From: Plut-88900 sp965116945
GTDB lineage: Bacteria; Chloroflexota; Dehalococcoidia; Plut-88900
DNA length: 64,000 nucleotides
Reading direction: 5' to 3'
Assembly: GCA_965116945.1 (NCBI GenBank)
Contig: OZ220734.1
Location: 2,666,001-2,730,000, forward strand
Below are positions 18,090 through 27,098 of the stretch, piece by piece (position 1 is the first letter of the stretch; the number at the start of each line of letters is the position of its first letter). Position numbers and translations under genes: made by a program. The notes beneath the pieces are model-generated. The model saw only the letters and a list, made by a program, of their open reading frames with translations. It was not told the origin of the DNA and did no database searches.

Positions 18090-19297
18090 TGCCTAGCCAA
18101 CATTACTCGCATCTATTTGACCGCGGCGTCGCCGAGGTGATCCGCCGGGAGGAGCTCGAAGAACTTCTGGACTCCGGCCGGCCCCTTCGCTTGAAAATGG
18201 GCTTCGACCCCAGTCGCGCCGACATCCATCTCGGCCATACCGTCGGGCTCCGTAAGCTGCGACAGTTCCAGGAGCTCGGTCACCGGGTCATCCTCATCGT
18301 CGGCGACTGGACCGCCCAGATCGGCGACCCCAGCGGCCAGTCCGCCACCCGACAGATGCTCTCCGCCGAGCAGGTACGCGAAAACGCCCAGACCTACATG
18401 GAACAGTTCTTCAAGGTCGTCGACAAAGACCGCACCGAGGTCCGTTGGCAGAGCGACTGGTTCGGCAAGTTCACCCTCGCCGAGGTCATATCCCTCACCA
18501 GCCGCTTCACCGTAGCCCAGATCCTCGCCCGGGAGGACTTCTCCAACCGCTTCAAGGCCAACCGGCCCATCGCCATCACCGAGCTCCTCTACCCCCTCCT
18601 CCAGGCCTACGACTCCATTGTCGTGGAGGCCGACGTCGAGTTCGGCGGCACGGACCAGAAATTCAACCTTCTCCTGGGTCGTGAGCTGCAGTCCATGGTG
18701 GGACAGAAGCCCCAGCAATGCCTTCTAGTCCCCATCCTGGTTGGTACCGACGGTGTTCAGCGCATGAGCAAAAGCCTCGACAATTACATCGGAGTCGCCG
18801 AGCCCCCCAAGGACTCCTATTTCAAGGTCATGCGCCTCAATGATGACTTGATTCCCAACTACCTGGAACTCGTCACCGACCTCACCGACAACGACATTTC
18901 CGAACTAACTCAGGCCCTCGCTTCCCGCACCATAAACCCCCTTGAACTCAAGAAACGTCTCGCCCGAGAAATCGTAGCCCAATTCCACTCCAGCCAAGCC
19001 GCCGCATCCGCGGAGACCGAGTTCGAACGCATCGTTCAACGCAAAGAAGCCGATGATCTCGTAACCGAAATCTCCCTCGCTTCATTGGATGCTGAAGGAA
19101 GCACTTTTGTCCCTCGCCTGCTCGTGGAGTACAAAGCCGCCTCCTCTTCCGGTGAAGCCCGACGCCTCATCGATGGCGGCGGTGTTGAGCTCGAAGGGGT
19201 TAAACTCTCTGAGTACGCCGTCGAACGCTCAAAACTCGTGCCCGGCGCCCGGATGAAAGTCGGCAAGCGCCGCACCCTTATTTTTGTAGACAACTAG
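18089..19297 (+). CDS. tyrS: Tyrosyl-tRNA synthetase
   Basis: Class I aminoacyl-tRNA synthetase charging tRNA-Tyr. Visible are the HIGH-type motif HLGH at 47-50, GDWTAQIGDPSGQSATR near 72-88, the tyrosine pocket with GGTDQKFNLLLGRELQ near 189-204, the KMSKS-type RMSKS near 226, and a C-terminal S4-like RNA-binding domain with SGEARRLIDGGGVELEG near 352-368. The 402 residues match the bacterial TyrRZ type. The start codon overlaps the ribF stop by one base (TAATG), so translation is probably coupled. Confidence 0.95.
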   Translation: MPSQHYSHLFDRGVAEVIRREELEELLDSGRPLRLKMGFDPSRADIHLGHTVGLRKLRQFQELGHRVILIVGDWTAQIGDPSGQSATRQMLSAEQVRENAQTYMEQFFKVVDKDRTEVRWQSDWFGKFTLAEVISLTSRFTVAQILAREDFSNRFKANRPIAITELLYPLLQAYDSIVVEADVEFGGTDQKFNLLLGRELQSMVGQKPQQCLLVPILVGTDGVQRMSKSLDNYIGVAEPPKDSYFKVMRLNDDLIPNYLELVTDLTDNDISELTQALASRTINPLELKKRLAREIVAQFHSSQAAASAETEFERIVQRKEADDLVTEISLASLDAEGSTFVPRLLVEYKAASSSGEARRLIDGGGVELEGVKLSEYAVERSKLVPGARMKVGKRRTLIFVDN

Positions 19298-19347
19298 CGG
19301 CCTTTCCCTCTGCCGCCAATCGACTAAAATCTATCTGGGAAGTAAAT

Positions 19348-20457
19348 ATGGTTGACAAGAAAATACATCTCCGCATCCCCGGCCCCACCCCCGTCCCCGA
19401 CGAAGTCCTCGAGGCCATGACCGCTCAGATGATCAATCACCGAGGCCCCGCATTTAAGGACATCCTGGAGCGCGTAACTGTCCGCCTAAAGGAATTCTTC
19501 CAAACCGAAAACGACCTGTACGTTATGACAAGCTCTGGCACCGGGGCCATGGAAGCCTCCGTAGTTAACACCCTTTCAGCCGGAGATCGAGTCCTCGCCA
19601 TGACCATCGGTTCCTTCGGTGACCGGTACGTCCAGATCGCCGAGGCCTTCGGCGCCGACGTCGTAAAACTCGAAGCACCCTACGGTAAGGCCATCAACCC
19701 CGACGATGTGGACAAACACCTCTCAGACGACCCTTCCATCAAGGCTGTACTCGTCACCCACAACGAGACTTCCACAGGAGTCACAAACCCTCTCCGCTCC
19801 ATCGCTCAGATCACCCGCTCCCACGATAGGCTCCTCCTGGTAGACGCCATTAGCAGCATCGGCTCCATTGACCTCCCCGTCGACGCCTGGGAGTGCGACG
19901 TAGTCTCGACAGCCTCCCAGAAGGGCTGGATGTCCCCACCCGGCCTCTCTATGATCAGCGTGAGCCAGAGAGCATGGGAGGCCTGGAAAACCTCAACCAT
20001 GCCCCGTTTCCACTGGGACTTCGGCCAGCTGCAGTCCTATCTTGAGCGAGGCCAGACTCCCTGGACCCCTGCCGTATCCACCTTCTACGCCTTGGATGTC
20101 GGCCTTGAGGCCATCGCTCAGGAAGGCTTGGCCAACGTCTTCGAACGCCACGCCTCCGTCGCCCGACGCGCCAGGGACGGCGCTCGCTCCCTCGGCCTCT
20201 CCCTCCTCGCCGAAGAAGAGTTCGCCTCTAATACCGTCACAGCCATCAACGCCCCAGAGGGCATAGACCTCTCCCAGCTTCTCAAGATCTGCCGGGAGAA
20301 ATACGGTGTAGTCCTCGCCGGAGGCCCTGGGCCCCTGGCCGGCAAGGTCTTCCGCATCGGCCACCTCGGGCACGTCACAGAAGACGATATCGACGTGGTG
20401 ATAGACACCCTCCGTGAGGTCCTCCAGCGCCTCGGGTTTAAGGGCTCGAACACGTAG
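19348..20457 (+). CDS. Class V aminotransferase, alanine-glyoxylate / serine-pyruvate type
   Basis: A 369-residue fold-type I PLP enzyme. It opens with the family phrase RIPGPTPVPDEVLEAMTAQMINHRG (positions 8-32), has the cofactor-phosphate segment TSSGTGAMEASVVN near 61-74, VDAISSIGSIDLPVDAW near 165-181, and the PLP lysine in STASQKGWMSPPGL near 194. Relatives include alanine-glyoxylate transaminase, serine-glyoxylate transaminase and the small subunit of soluble hydrogenase; substrate choice cannot be read here. It sits between tyrS and ligA with short gaps. RBS GGGAAG precedes the ATG. Confidence 0.9.
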   Translation: MVDKKIHLRIPGPTPVPDEVLEAMTAQMINHRGPAFKDILERVTVRLKEFFQTENDLYVMTSSGTGAMEASVVNTLSAGDRVLAMTIGSFGDRYVQIAEAFGADVVKLEAPYGKAINPDDVDKHLSDDPSIKAVLVTHNETSTGVTNPLRSIAQITRSHDRLLLVDAISSIGSIDLPVDAWECDVVSTASQKGWMSPPGLSMISVSQRAWEAWKTSTMPRFHWDFGQLQSYLERGQTPWTPAVSTFYALDVGLEAIAQEGLANVFERHASVARRARDGARSLGLSLLAEEEFASNTVTAINAPEGIDLSQLLKICREKYGVVLAGGPGPLAGKVFRIGHLGHVTEDDIDVVIDTLREVLQRLGFKGSNT

Positions 20458-20472
20458 GCATCCCGACCAGCC

Positions 20473-22521
20473 ATGAGCGCCTCACCCAGCCCCGACCAGC
20501 GCCACGCCGAGCTCGCGCGCATTCTCCACTTCCACAACCACCGCTACTACGTTCTCGACGACCCCATAATCACGGACCATGAATACGACGCCCTCATGCG
20601 CGAAATCCGCGCCATCGAGGAACAGCACCCTGGCCTGGTAACCCCCGACTCCCCAACCCAGCGCATCGGCGCCGAACCCCTGGACTCCTTCGTATCCGTC
20701 CAGCACCCCCGACCAATGCTCAGCCTCGCCAACGCCTTCTCCAACGAAGACCTGGTCGCCTGGCTTACCCGTGTTTCCGGCCTCCTCGACCAGGCACACT
20801 TCGACATGGTCTGCGAGCTCAAGTTCGACGGCCTCGCCGTCGCCCTCACCTACGAAAACGGCTCACTGATACGCGGTGCAACCCGAGGTGATGGACTACG
20901 CGGAGAGGATGTAACCCTCAACCTCCGCACAATCCGCTCCATCCCTTTGACCGTCCCTTCCGACAGCCCCACCCGCTTCGAGGTTCGCGGCGAGGTATAC
21001 ATGCCCCTGAGTGGGTTCAAGGAACTCAACCGACAGCGTGAACAAGCCGGCGAGCCCCTCTACGTAAACCCGAGGAATACCGCCGCCGGCGCCGTACGCC
21101 AACTCGACCCCCGCATCACCGCCCAGCGTCCCCTCGATATCTTCATCTACGGCCTCGGTTACGCAGAAGGCCCCGTCCCCGACACCCATTGGGAGATGCT
21201 CCAGTACTTCAAGTCCCTCGGGTTCAGGATCAGCCCCCTCTCAGAACTTGTCCATGACGTCGATCAGGTGGAAGCCTTCTTCAAGCGCCGGGAAGAGGTC
21301 CTGGAAGATCTCGACTACGCCGCCGACGGCGTGGTAGTCAAGGTTAACGAGATCCCACTTCAGGAGCAGCTGGGCTACGTTGGCCGGGAGCCGAGGTGGG
21401 CCATCGCCTACAAGTTCCCCGCCGAGCAGGCCACCACCAAGCTTCTCAACATCGGCATCAATGTGGGCCGGACCGGTTCCCTTAACCCCTTCGCCGAACT
21501 TGAGCCAGTGGTAGTTGGCGGCGCTACCGTCAAGCTTGCCTCACTCCACAACGAGGACGACATCCTCCGCCGCGACATCCGCATCGGCGACACCGTCATC
21601 GTCCAGCGAGCAGGTGAAGTTATACCCCAGGTCCTTGGCCCCGTGGCCTCTCTCCGTACCGGCCAGGAGACCGTCTTTCAGATGCCCACCGAGTGCCCAA
21701 TCTGCTCCACAACCGTCGTACGCCCCGAGGGCGAGGCCATGCACCGCTGTCCCAATCCCCTCTGCCCAGCCCAGTCCTACGAGGCCCTCAAGCATTTCGT
21801 CTCCCGTGGCGCGATGGACATGGAGGGTGTCGGCGAGTCCCTCTGCGAGGCCCTTCTGGACTCCGGCCTCGTCAAAGACCCTGCCGACCTCTACGCTCTC
21901 ACCAAGGATCAACTCCTGACCCTTGAACGCATGGCAGAGAAGAGCGCCACAAATGTACTCACAGCCATCGAATCCAGCCGCTCTCGCCCCCTCCCCCGAG
22001 TCCTCATCGCCCTCGGCATCCCCCACGTCGGCGGCGAGACTGCCGAGCTCCTCGCCGAGCGCTACCCTGATATCGACGCCCTCGCCCAGGCCACAGAAGA
22101 CGAGCTTGTCGATATCAACGCCATCGGCCCCATCATCGCTAAAAGCGTAGCCGAGTTCTTCAAAAACGATGCCAGTCTCGCAATCATCGAAAAGCTACGA
22201 GCCGCTGGCGTTAATCTGAAGTCTGACCAGGTCAAGATATCGGGTGCAGGCCCTTGGGTTGGCACTACCTTTGTGGTCACCGGCACCCTGGATAACTACT
22301 CCCGAGACCAGGCCCATTCCTTGATCAAGGAACTGGGAGGCTCTGCAGTCTCCAGCGTCAGCAAAAAGACGAGCTATCTGCTCGCAGGCGCAAATGCCGG
22401 GTCCAAGCTGACAAAGGCCCAGTCCCTGAACATCCCCGTCATCGACGAGACCACTTTTGCCCAGATGGTCGCCGAGGCCGGCACTTCCTCTACTTTCCCA
22501 CAAGGAACAGACGAAACCTAA
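20473..22521 (+). CDS. ligA: NAD-dependent DNA ligase LigA
   Basis: Seals nicks during replication and repair using NAD+. The 682-residue protein has all expected domains: Ia (HNHRYYVLDDPIITDHEYDAL near 16-36), the adenylation domain with the nucleophile lysine in CELKFDGLAV (K117), the OB fold, a four-cysteine zinc finger (CPIC..HRCPNPLCPAQ near 406-433), helix-hairpin-helix repeats, and a C-terminal BRCT domain with GTTFVVTGTLDNYSRDQA near 595-612. Full length, no anomaly. The next gene, pth, starts directly after its stop codon. Confidence 0.96.
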   Translation: MSASPSPDQRHAELARILHFHNHRYYVLDDPIITDHEYDALMREIRAIEEQHPGLVTPDSPTQRIGAEPLDSFVSVQHPRPMLSLANAFSNEDLVAWLTRVSGLLDQAHFDMVCELKFDGLAVALTYENGSLIRGATRGDGLRGEDVTLNLRTIRSIPLTVPSDSPTRFEVRGEVYMPLSGFKELNRQREQAGEPLYVNPRNTAAGAVRQLDPRITAQRPLDIFIYGLGYAEGPVPDTHWEMLQYFKSLGFRISPLSELVHDVDQVEAFFKRREEVLEDLDYAADGVVVKVNEIPLQEQLGYVGREPRWAIAYKFPAEQATTKLLNIGINVGRTGSLNPFAELEPVVVGGATVKLASLHNEDDILRRDIRIGDTVIVQRAGEVIPQVLGPVASLRTGQETVFQMPTECPICSTTVVRPEGEAMHRCPNPLCPAQSYEALKHFVSRGAMDMEGVGESLCEALLDSGLVKDPADLYALTKDQLLTLERMAEKSATNVLTAIESSRSRPLPRVLIALGIPHVGGETAELLAERYPDIDALAQATEDELVDINAIGPIIAKSVAEFFKNDASLAIIEKLRAAGVNLKSDQVKISGAGPWVGTTFVVTGTLDNYSRDQAHSLIKELGGSAVSSVSKKTSYLLAGANAGSKLTKAQSLNIPVIDETTFAQMVAEAGTSSTFPQGTDET

Positions 22522-23136
22522 ATGTGGCCTTTCAAGCGAAAGAAATGGGCCCCCGATACCTTTGACCTTGTCGTGGTAGGCCTCGGCAACCCCGGCCCTA
22601 AGTATGTCAACACCCGGCACAACGTCGGCTTCGAATGCGTCGAGAAATTTGCCGCCGAATATGGCCTGAAATGGGCTGGCCGTCGTGGCCCTCTCCAGTG
22701 GGCCGAGGGCCGCATCAACATTGAAGGCTCGCCATTTCGGGTCCTACTTGGCAAGCCCCGGACATTCATGAACCTCAGCGGCGAGGCCCTCCATTACATC
22801 AAGTCCCGTTGGCACGTCCCCGAAGATAAACTTCTCATAATCTACGACGATATGGACTTGCCCCTCGGCTCAATGCGGATCCGCACAAAAGGTAGCGCTG
22901 GAGGCCACAACGGCATCAAGTCCATCATCAGAGCCCTCGGCACCGAAGAAATACCCCGCATCAGGGTAGGCATAGGCCGAGACCCCTTCGGCCGGACCGG
23001 CGCCATCGCCCGGGTCCTCGGCCCCTTCTCTCCAGAAGAACGGGAAATCGTAGACCGCTCCGTCTCCTCCGCCACTGAAGCGATAGCTTGCGTCCTCACA
23101 TCCTGCCTGGACGCTGCGATGTCTAAGTACAACTAG
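22522..23136 (+). CDS. pth: Peptidyl-tRNA hydrolase
   Basis: Recycles peptidyl-tRNA dropped from ribosomes. The 204-residue protein has VVGLGNPGPKYVNTRHNVGFE near 15-35, containing the catalytic histidine of the NTRHNVG motif, GKPRTFMNLSGEAL near 77-90, YDDMDLPLG near 112-120 with the catalytic aspartate, and GSAGGHNGIKSII near 127-139. It begins immediately after the ligA stop (no gap) and has a slightly extended N-terminus MWPFKRKKWAPD. Last gene of the ribF-to-pth operon and convergent with hicB. Confidence 0.95.
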   Translation: MWPFKRKKWAPDTFDLVVVGLGNPGPKYVNTRHNVGFECVEKFAAEYGLKWAGRRGPLQWAEGRINIEGSPFRVLLGKPRTFMNLSGEALHYIKSRWHVPEDKLLIIYDDMDLPLGSMRIRTKGSAGGHNGIKSIIRALGTEEIPRIRVGIGRDPFGRTGAIARVLGPFSPEEREIVDRSVSSATEAIACVLTSCLDAAMSKYN

Positions 23137-23140
23137 CAGG

Positions 23141-23398
23141 TTAGGGAACAACCACCTCCACGGTTTCTACTTCACCTTCATCGCCGTAAGCAGAGCGGGA
23201 TTCAGCAATGCCCGTATGCTGTGGGACCGGCAGGGTCAGTCCATCCTTCTTCATCTCTTCCAGGTATATCTCCACAGCCTCCTCAATTAGCTTTCTAACT
23301 TCCTCCCTGGTCTCGGCCGCGGCTATGCACCCCGGTAAGTCTGGTGCATACGCACTGTAGTTTCTCGGCCCCTTCTCGATAACTATGGAATATTTCAT
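23141..23398 (-). CDS. hicB: HicB-family antitoxin
   Basis: The 85-residue protein has the partial RNase H-like HicB fold: MKYSIVIEKGPRNYSAYAPD followed by LPGCIAAAETREEVRKLIEEAVEIYLEEM, the diagnostic pattern in which CIAAAxTREEV follows a short proline turn. HicB neutralises the HicA mRNA interferase. The tail (GEVETVEVVV) is a short acidic strand without a clear DNA-binding domain, so autorepression is not evident. Downstream of hicA by 11 bases, the usual hicAB order. Confidence 0.88.
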   Translation of the reverse strand: MKYSIVIEKGPRNYSAYAPDLPGCIAAAETREEVRKLIEEAVEIYLEEMKKDGLTLPVPQHTGIAESRSAYGDEGEVETVEVVVP

Positions 23399-23409
23399 TA
23401 CAACCTTTC

Positions 23410-23598
23410 TTATTTCAAACCAGCCTGCTTCAAAATGTTCTCATAAGTTCCTTTATGTAAGTCCTTTCCTTCATTGCCAGCAACGACAACAATTCCCATC
23501 TTTCTGGGATGCTTATATATTCGATGACTGCCGCGCGTCCTTACATGTCTCCAGCCATCCTTCTCCACTAATCTTATCGCATCTCTAACTTTTGGCAT
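23410..23598 (-). CDS. hicA: HicA-family mRNA interferase toxin
   Basis: A 62-residue double-stranded-RNA-binding-fold toxin. It begins MPKVRDAIRLVEKDGWRHVR and contains the catalytic histidine in RGSHRIYKHP, followed by the strand IVVVAGNEGKDL and the closing helix TYENILKQAGL. Family size is 60-80 residues. The ATG complementary to 23596-23598 is preferred over an upstream start at 23616 because the protein then begins at the conserved strand-helix. HicA cleaves mRNA unless bound by HicB. This is the only toxin-antitoxin pair seen in the window. Confidence 0.88.
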   Translation of the reverse strand: MPKVRDAIRLVEKDGWRHVRTRGSHRIYKHPRKMGIVVVAGNEGKDLHKGTYENILKQAGLK

Positions 23599-23622
23599 GT
23601 GCCCTAATCCTGTCAAGCCTGT

Positions 23623-24399
23623 CTACCAGATGCTCCACCCCCCATCCACCATGATCGTCTGACCCGTGATATAGCTGGAATTCTCCGACGCCAATAACAA
23701 CAGCAGCCCTACTAGCTCCTCCGGCTGCCCGACCCTGTTCATCGGCGAAAGAGCGGAAAGCTCTGCCTTGATCTCCGGGACACTCAGGAACCGGTCAGTC
23801 AGCTCCGTGTGGAAGAACCCCGGTCCGATCTGGTTCACCGTCACGCCCCTCTTGGCCCACTGTTTCGCAGTCTCCCGGGTAAGTCCCGCCATCCCATGTT
23901 TCGCAGTGCAATATCCAATACTGGGGTCATTCTCAGGCGCCGCCTGAACCCCTTCCACCGACGAAATGTTGATTACTCTACCCCAACCCCGCTCCAGCAT
24001 CACCCGACCCGCCTTCTGCGTCAGCATGAACACACCTATCAGGTTGGTGTCCAGAATCGTCCGATACTCCTCCAGCGTCGTGTTATCCATCTCCATCGCC
24101 ATTCCGCCACGCGCCGCGTTGTTCACAACGATGTCTATCCTGCCAAATTCCTCCATAGTCTTAGCCACTAGCTCATCCACCTGGTCCTCCTGTGATATAT
24201 CGGTCTGCATCACTAGGCACCGACGCCCCTGCTCCCTCACCCCTTCAGCCGTCTGTTCCAGCCGCTCCTTCCTTCGCGCTGCCACGACCACGTCGGCCCC
24301 AGCCTCCGCCAGCGCATGGGCAAACACCACCCCGAACCCCGACGACGCCCCCGTCACTATCGCCACCCGGTCAGTCAGGTCAAACAGCTTCTCAATCAC
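23623..24399 (-). CDS. SDR-family NAD(P)-dependent oxidoreductase
   Basis: Classical short-chain dehydrogenase of about 258 residues. It has the cofactor loop VTGASSGFGVVFAHAL (TGxxxGxG), NNAARGG, the catalytic serine in INISSVEGV, and YCTAKHG with Tyr and Lys of the YxxxK pair. The C-terminal VDGGWSIW is typical of FabG-like members. The GTG complementary to 24397-24399 is chosen because GGGAG lies 7 bases upstream; an in-frame ATG six codons earlier (24417) overlaps that ribosome site. Substrate unknown. It lies between hicA and the glnA terminator, so it is probably independent. Confidence 0.88.
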   Translation of the reverse strand: MIEKLFDLTDRVAIVTGASSGFGVVFAHALAEAGADVVVAARRKERLEQTAEGVREQGRRCLVMQTDISQEDQVDELVAKTMEEFGRIDIVVNNAARGGMAMEMDNTTLEEYRTILDTNLIGVFMLTQKAGRVMLERGWGRVINISSVEGVQAAPENDPSIGYCTAKHGMAGLTRETAKQWAKRGVTVNQIGPGFFHTELTDRFLSVPEIKAELSALSPMNRVGQPEELVGLLLLLASENSSYITGQTIMVDGGWSIW

Positions 24400-24422
24400 C
24401 TTTAATCTCCCTTTCATTACGC

Positions 24423-24460
24423 GAAACGGCGACCTGCACACTTGCACAGGTCGCCGTTTC
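24423..24460. terminator. Hairpin terminator downstream of glnA
   Basis: A perfect 14-bp stem (24423-24436 with 24447-24460) with a 10-base loop lies between the glnA stop and the SDR start on the minus strand. Only a short T-run follows in the glnA direction, so termination may be partial. Confidence 0.65.
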
Positions 24461-24471
24461 TCCTTTACTTC

Positions 24472-25890
24472 CTAAGCGTGGTAGTACAGTGCGTACTCGT
24501 ACGGATGCGGTCTCATCCTTACTGGGTCCGCCTCATTGAACTGCTTGTATTCGATCCAGGTATCGATCAGGTCGGACGTGAACACATCTCCCTTCAACAG
24601 GAAGTCGTGGTCATCCCTCAATGCTTGCAGCGACTCGTCCAGGCTTCCCGGCACCTGCGGAATGCCCTTCGCCTCTTCTGCCGAAAGCTCGTAGAGGTCC
24701 ACGTCCATCGGGTCCCCGGGGTCAAGCTTGTTCTGGATTCCATCAAGTCCCGCCATCAGCATCGCCGAGAAGGCAAGGTACGGGTTAGACGACGGGTCAG
24801 GAGGTCGGAACTCTACCCGCACCGCATTCGGCGCATTCGAGTAGGCCGGAATCCTAATGCAGGCACTCCGGTTCCGGTGTGAGTAGATCAGGTTCACCGG
24901 GGCCTCGTACCCGGGCACCAGCCGCTTGTAGGAGTTGGTGCCGGGGGCGCAGAAGGCCATCAGCGCCCGACCATGCTTCAACAGACCGCCTATGTAGTTG
25001 CGGCACATCTCGCTCGTGGAGCCGTATCCGTCGCCGTAGAAAAGGTTCGTGTCGTCTTTCCTCAGGCTCTGGTGCACGTGCATTCCCGAACCGTTGTCCC
25101 CGAATATCGGCTTCGGCATGAAAGTCACTGACTTGCCATGCTGCTTGGCAACATTCTTGGCGATGTATTTATACAGCAGTGCCTTGTCCCCCATGCTCCT
25201 GAGGGTGTCGAACCTTATGCTGATTTCGCTCTGTCCGCCGGTGGCAACCTCGTGGTGGTGCATCTCCACCCGGATCCCGGCATCCATCAGTTCGGCGGCA
25301 ATCTCGTTCCGTATGTCAGTGATCGAGTCCAGGGGCGGAGCAGGCGAATAGCCCATCTTCCCAGGAGGCCTGTGCCCCAGGTTCGGAGATGGCGCCCCGC
25401 GGTTCCACACCGCTTCTTCCGAGTCTATGTAGTAGTAAGCTGCATTTGTCTGGTTGTCGTACCGGATGTCGTCCAGGATGAAGAACTCCAGCTCCGGGCC
25501 CCACGCGCTGGAATCGGCAATGCCTGTGCTCGTCAGGTATGCTTCAGCCTTCTTGGCCACGTACCTCGGGTCGCGAGAGTACCCGTTCCCGAGTATTGGG
25601 TCCCGTATGTCCCCGATCAGGCTCATGGTTTTCCGCTCGAACACTTTGTCCATGTATGCGGTGGAGGGGTCCGGCACTATCAACATGTCGCTTTCGTTGA
25701 TCGCCTGGAATCCCCTGATGCTGGACCCGTCAAAACCCATCCCATTTTCGAACAGGTCGTCGTCCACTTCCCTGGCAGGAATCGAGAAGTGTTGCAGCCT
25801 CCCGAATAAGTCCGTGAACTTCAGGTCGACAAACTCTATGTTCTCGTCTGCCAACCTCTTGATTATGTCTTTCGAACCACTAGCCGCCAT
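24472..25890 (-). CDS. glnA: Type I glutamine synthetase
   Basis: ATP-dependent amidation of glutamate; main route of ammonium assimilation. The 472-residue protein has the beta-grasp start, GFDGSSIRGFQAINESDM near 54-71, WGPELEFFILDD near 129-140, MPKPIFGDNGSGMHVHQSL near 257-275 with metal and glutamate ligands, and NRSACIRIP near 344-352. DVDLYELSAEEAKGIPQVPGSL aligns with the adenylylation loop of the GSI-beta type and keeps its tyrosine, so control by GlnE-type adenylylation is possible but not shown. Start ATG has AAAGGAGACAC ahead. A weak promoter may lie just upstream (TTGCTT, 17 bases, TAGAAA). Confidence 0.95.
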   Translation of the reverse strand: MAASGSKDIIKRLADENIEFVDLKFTDLFGRLQHFSIPAREVDDDLFENGMGFDGSSIRGFQAINESDMLIVPDPSTAYMDKVFERKTMSLIGDIRDPILGNGYSRDPRYVAKKAEAYLTSTGIADSSAWGPELEFFILDDIRYDNQTNAAYYYIDSEEAVWNRGAPSPNLGHRPPGKMGYSPAPPLDSITDIRNEIAAELMDAGIRVEMHHHEVATGGQSEISIRFDTLRSMGDKALLYKYIAKNVAKQHGKSVTFMPKPIFGDNGSGMHVHQSLRKDDTNLFYGDGYGSTSEMCRNYIGGLLKHGRALMAFCAPGTNSYKRLVPGYEAPVNLIYSHRNRSACIRIPAYSNAPNAVRVEFRPPDPSSNPYLAFSAMLMAGLDGIQNKLDPGDPMDVDLYELSAEEAKGIPQVPGSLDESLQALRDDHDFLLKGDVFTSDLIDTWIEYKQFNEADPVRMRPHPYEYALYYHA

Positions 25891-26074
25891 TGTGTCTCCT
25901 TTAGTCCTCTCTAAGGTTTTCTAACCCTCGTTTCCAATCTAAGCAAAAGTTTCTTTAGGGCCAAAATTACTGGGGTAATCTCCGGAGACCTCTCCCCCGA
26001 CTACCCTTCAAACAAGGTAGTCTCTTCGCCACTGCTCTACCCCTCCCACCCCTCCACCGGTCCTTAAATTAGAG

Positions 26075-26104
26075 AGGGCGCCCTCCGGTTTCGAAGGGCG
26101 CCCT
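26075..26104. terminator. Hairpin terminator downstream of the ThiF/MoeB gene
   Basis: AGGGCGCCCT occurs twice (26075-26084 and 26095-26104) around a 10-base spacer. Each copy is itself a palindrome, so the two can form one 10-bp stem. It lies between the glnA leader and the stop of the ThiF/MoeB gene, on whose transcript it would act. Confidence 0.6.
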
Positions 26105-26142
26105 ATATAAGGCAATTCCATTTCCTGATGCGTCTCTGATTA

Positions 26143-26961
26143 TCACGCGTGGGCCAAAACGCCACAGAAAGCTTCGTAGTCTATTAACTCGGTCACCGTA
26201 GGGTTATCTCCGCACACCGGGCAATCCGTGTCCCGACGCACCTTCACCTGCCTGAAGTCCATGTCAAGCGCATCGAATATCAGGAGCCTTCCGGCCAGCG
26301 AGTCCCCAAGCTCCAGAAGAAGCTTAATCGTCTCAATCGCCTGGATAGTCCCGACAATCCCGGGAAGCACCCCTAGCACGCCTGCTTCCGCACAGCTGGG
26401 TACCATGCCGGGTGGAGGCGGGTCTGGATAGAGGCAGCGATAGCAACCCTTGTCATGAGTAAACACCGAAGCCTGTCCCTCGAATAGGAATATGCTCCCG
26501 TGAACATTCGGCTTCTTGGCCATCACACAGGCGTCGTTTACAAGGTAGCGGGTCGGGAAGTTGTCAGTCCCGTCCACAATGACGTCATAGTCTTTAATGA
26601 TGTCGAATATATTCTCGGAACTCAGCCGCACAGGGTGAGAAACCACGTTTACGTCAGGGTTTATACCCTTCAGCGTATCCGTCGCCGAGTCCACTTTGGG
26701 CCTTCCCACATCGCTGTTGCGGTGCAGGATCTGCCTCTGCAAGTTTGTAAGGTCCACCACGTCGAAATCTACAATTCCTAGCGTCCCGACACCCGCAGCG
26801 CCTAGATACAGCGCCGTTGGTGAACCCAACCCCCCTGCCCCGATCAGCAGCACCTTGGACTCCAGGAGCTTTCTCTGCCCCTTGCTGCCTACCTGCGGTA
26901 GGATAAGGTGTCTGCTGTATCTTTGGACCTGTTCCTTATTGAACGCTAGCGGTGTTGCCAT
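26143..26961 (-). CDS. E1-like adenylyltransferase of the ThiF/MoeB/HesA family
   Basis: Adenylates the C-terminal Gly-Gly of a ubiquitin-like sulfur carrier (MoaD or ThiS) for cofactor synthesis. The 272-residue protein has the nucleotide loop LIGAGGLGSPTALYLGAAG near 36-54, DFDVVDLTNLQRQILH near 63-78 with the catalytic aspartate/arginine region, VDGTDNFPTRYLVND near 131-145, and zinc cysteines GCYRCLYP and DCPVCGDNP. There is no rhodanese domain. A MoaD-like carrier is encoded at 37518 beside a molybdenum hydroxylase, a plausible partner, though ThiS elsewhere is equally possible. It is divergent from rplY. Confidence 0.9.
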   Translation of the reverse strand: MATPLAFNKEQVQRYSRHLILPQVGSKGQRKLLESKVLLIGAGGLGSPTALYLGAAGVGTLGIVDFDVVDLTNLQRQILHRNSDVGRPKVDSATDTLKGINPDVNVVSHPVRLSSENIFDIIKDYDVIVDGTDNFPTRYLVNDACVMAKKPNVHGSIFLFEGQASVFTHDKGCYRCLYPDPPPPGMVPSCAEAGVLGVLPGIVGTIQAIETIKLLLELGDSLAGRLLIFDALDMDFRQVKVRRDTDCPVCGDNPTVTELIDYEAFCGVLAHA

Positions 26962-27037
26962 TTGTATGATGCCTCCGCGGGATTAGGGCGTTGCCCTTCT
27001 TCTCTGCCTGAGGACGATGTATGATAACATAGCTAGC

Positions 27038-27063
27038 GCCGGGCTTCAATTTAGAAGCCCGGC
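27038..27063 (+). promoter_or_regulatory. Leader hairpin ahead of rplY
   Basis: A perfect 10-bp stem GCCGGGCTTC/GAAGCCCGGC with a 6-base loop lies 35 bases before the rplY start, in the divergent spacer shared with the ThiF/MoeB gene. A -10 like TATGAT is at 27020-27025 but no good -35 is seen. Autoregulatory leader hairpins are common for ribosomal protein genes; that role is inference. Confidence 0.4.
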
Positions 27064-27098
27064 AAAACTGTAAAAAATAAACGGGAGACACCGGTTCC

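Noticed and set aside
20473..22521. Phage or plasmid origin of ligA and neighbours
   Set aside because: NAD-type ligase in a housekeeping operon with normal codon use; no integrase, portal or replication genes nearby.
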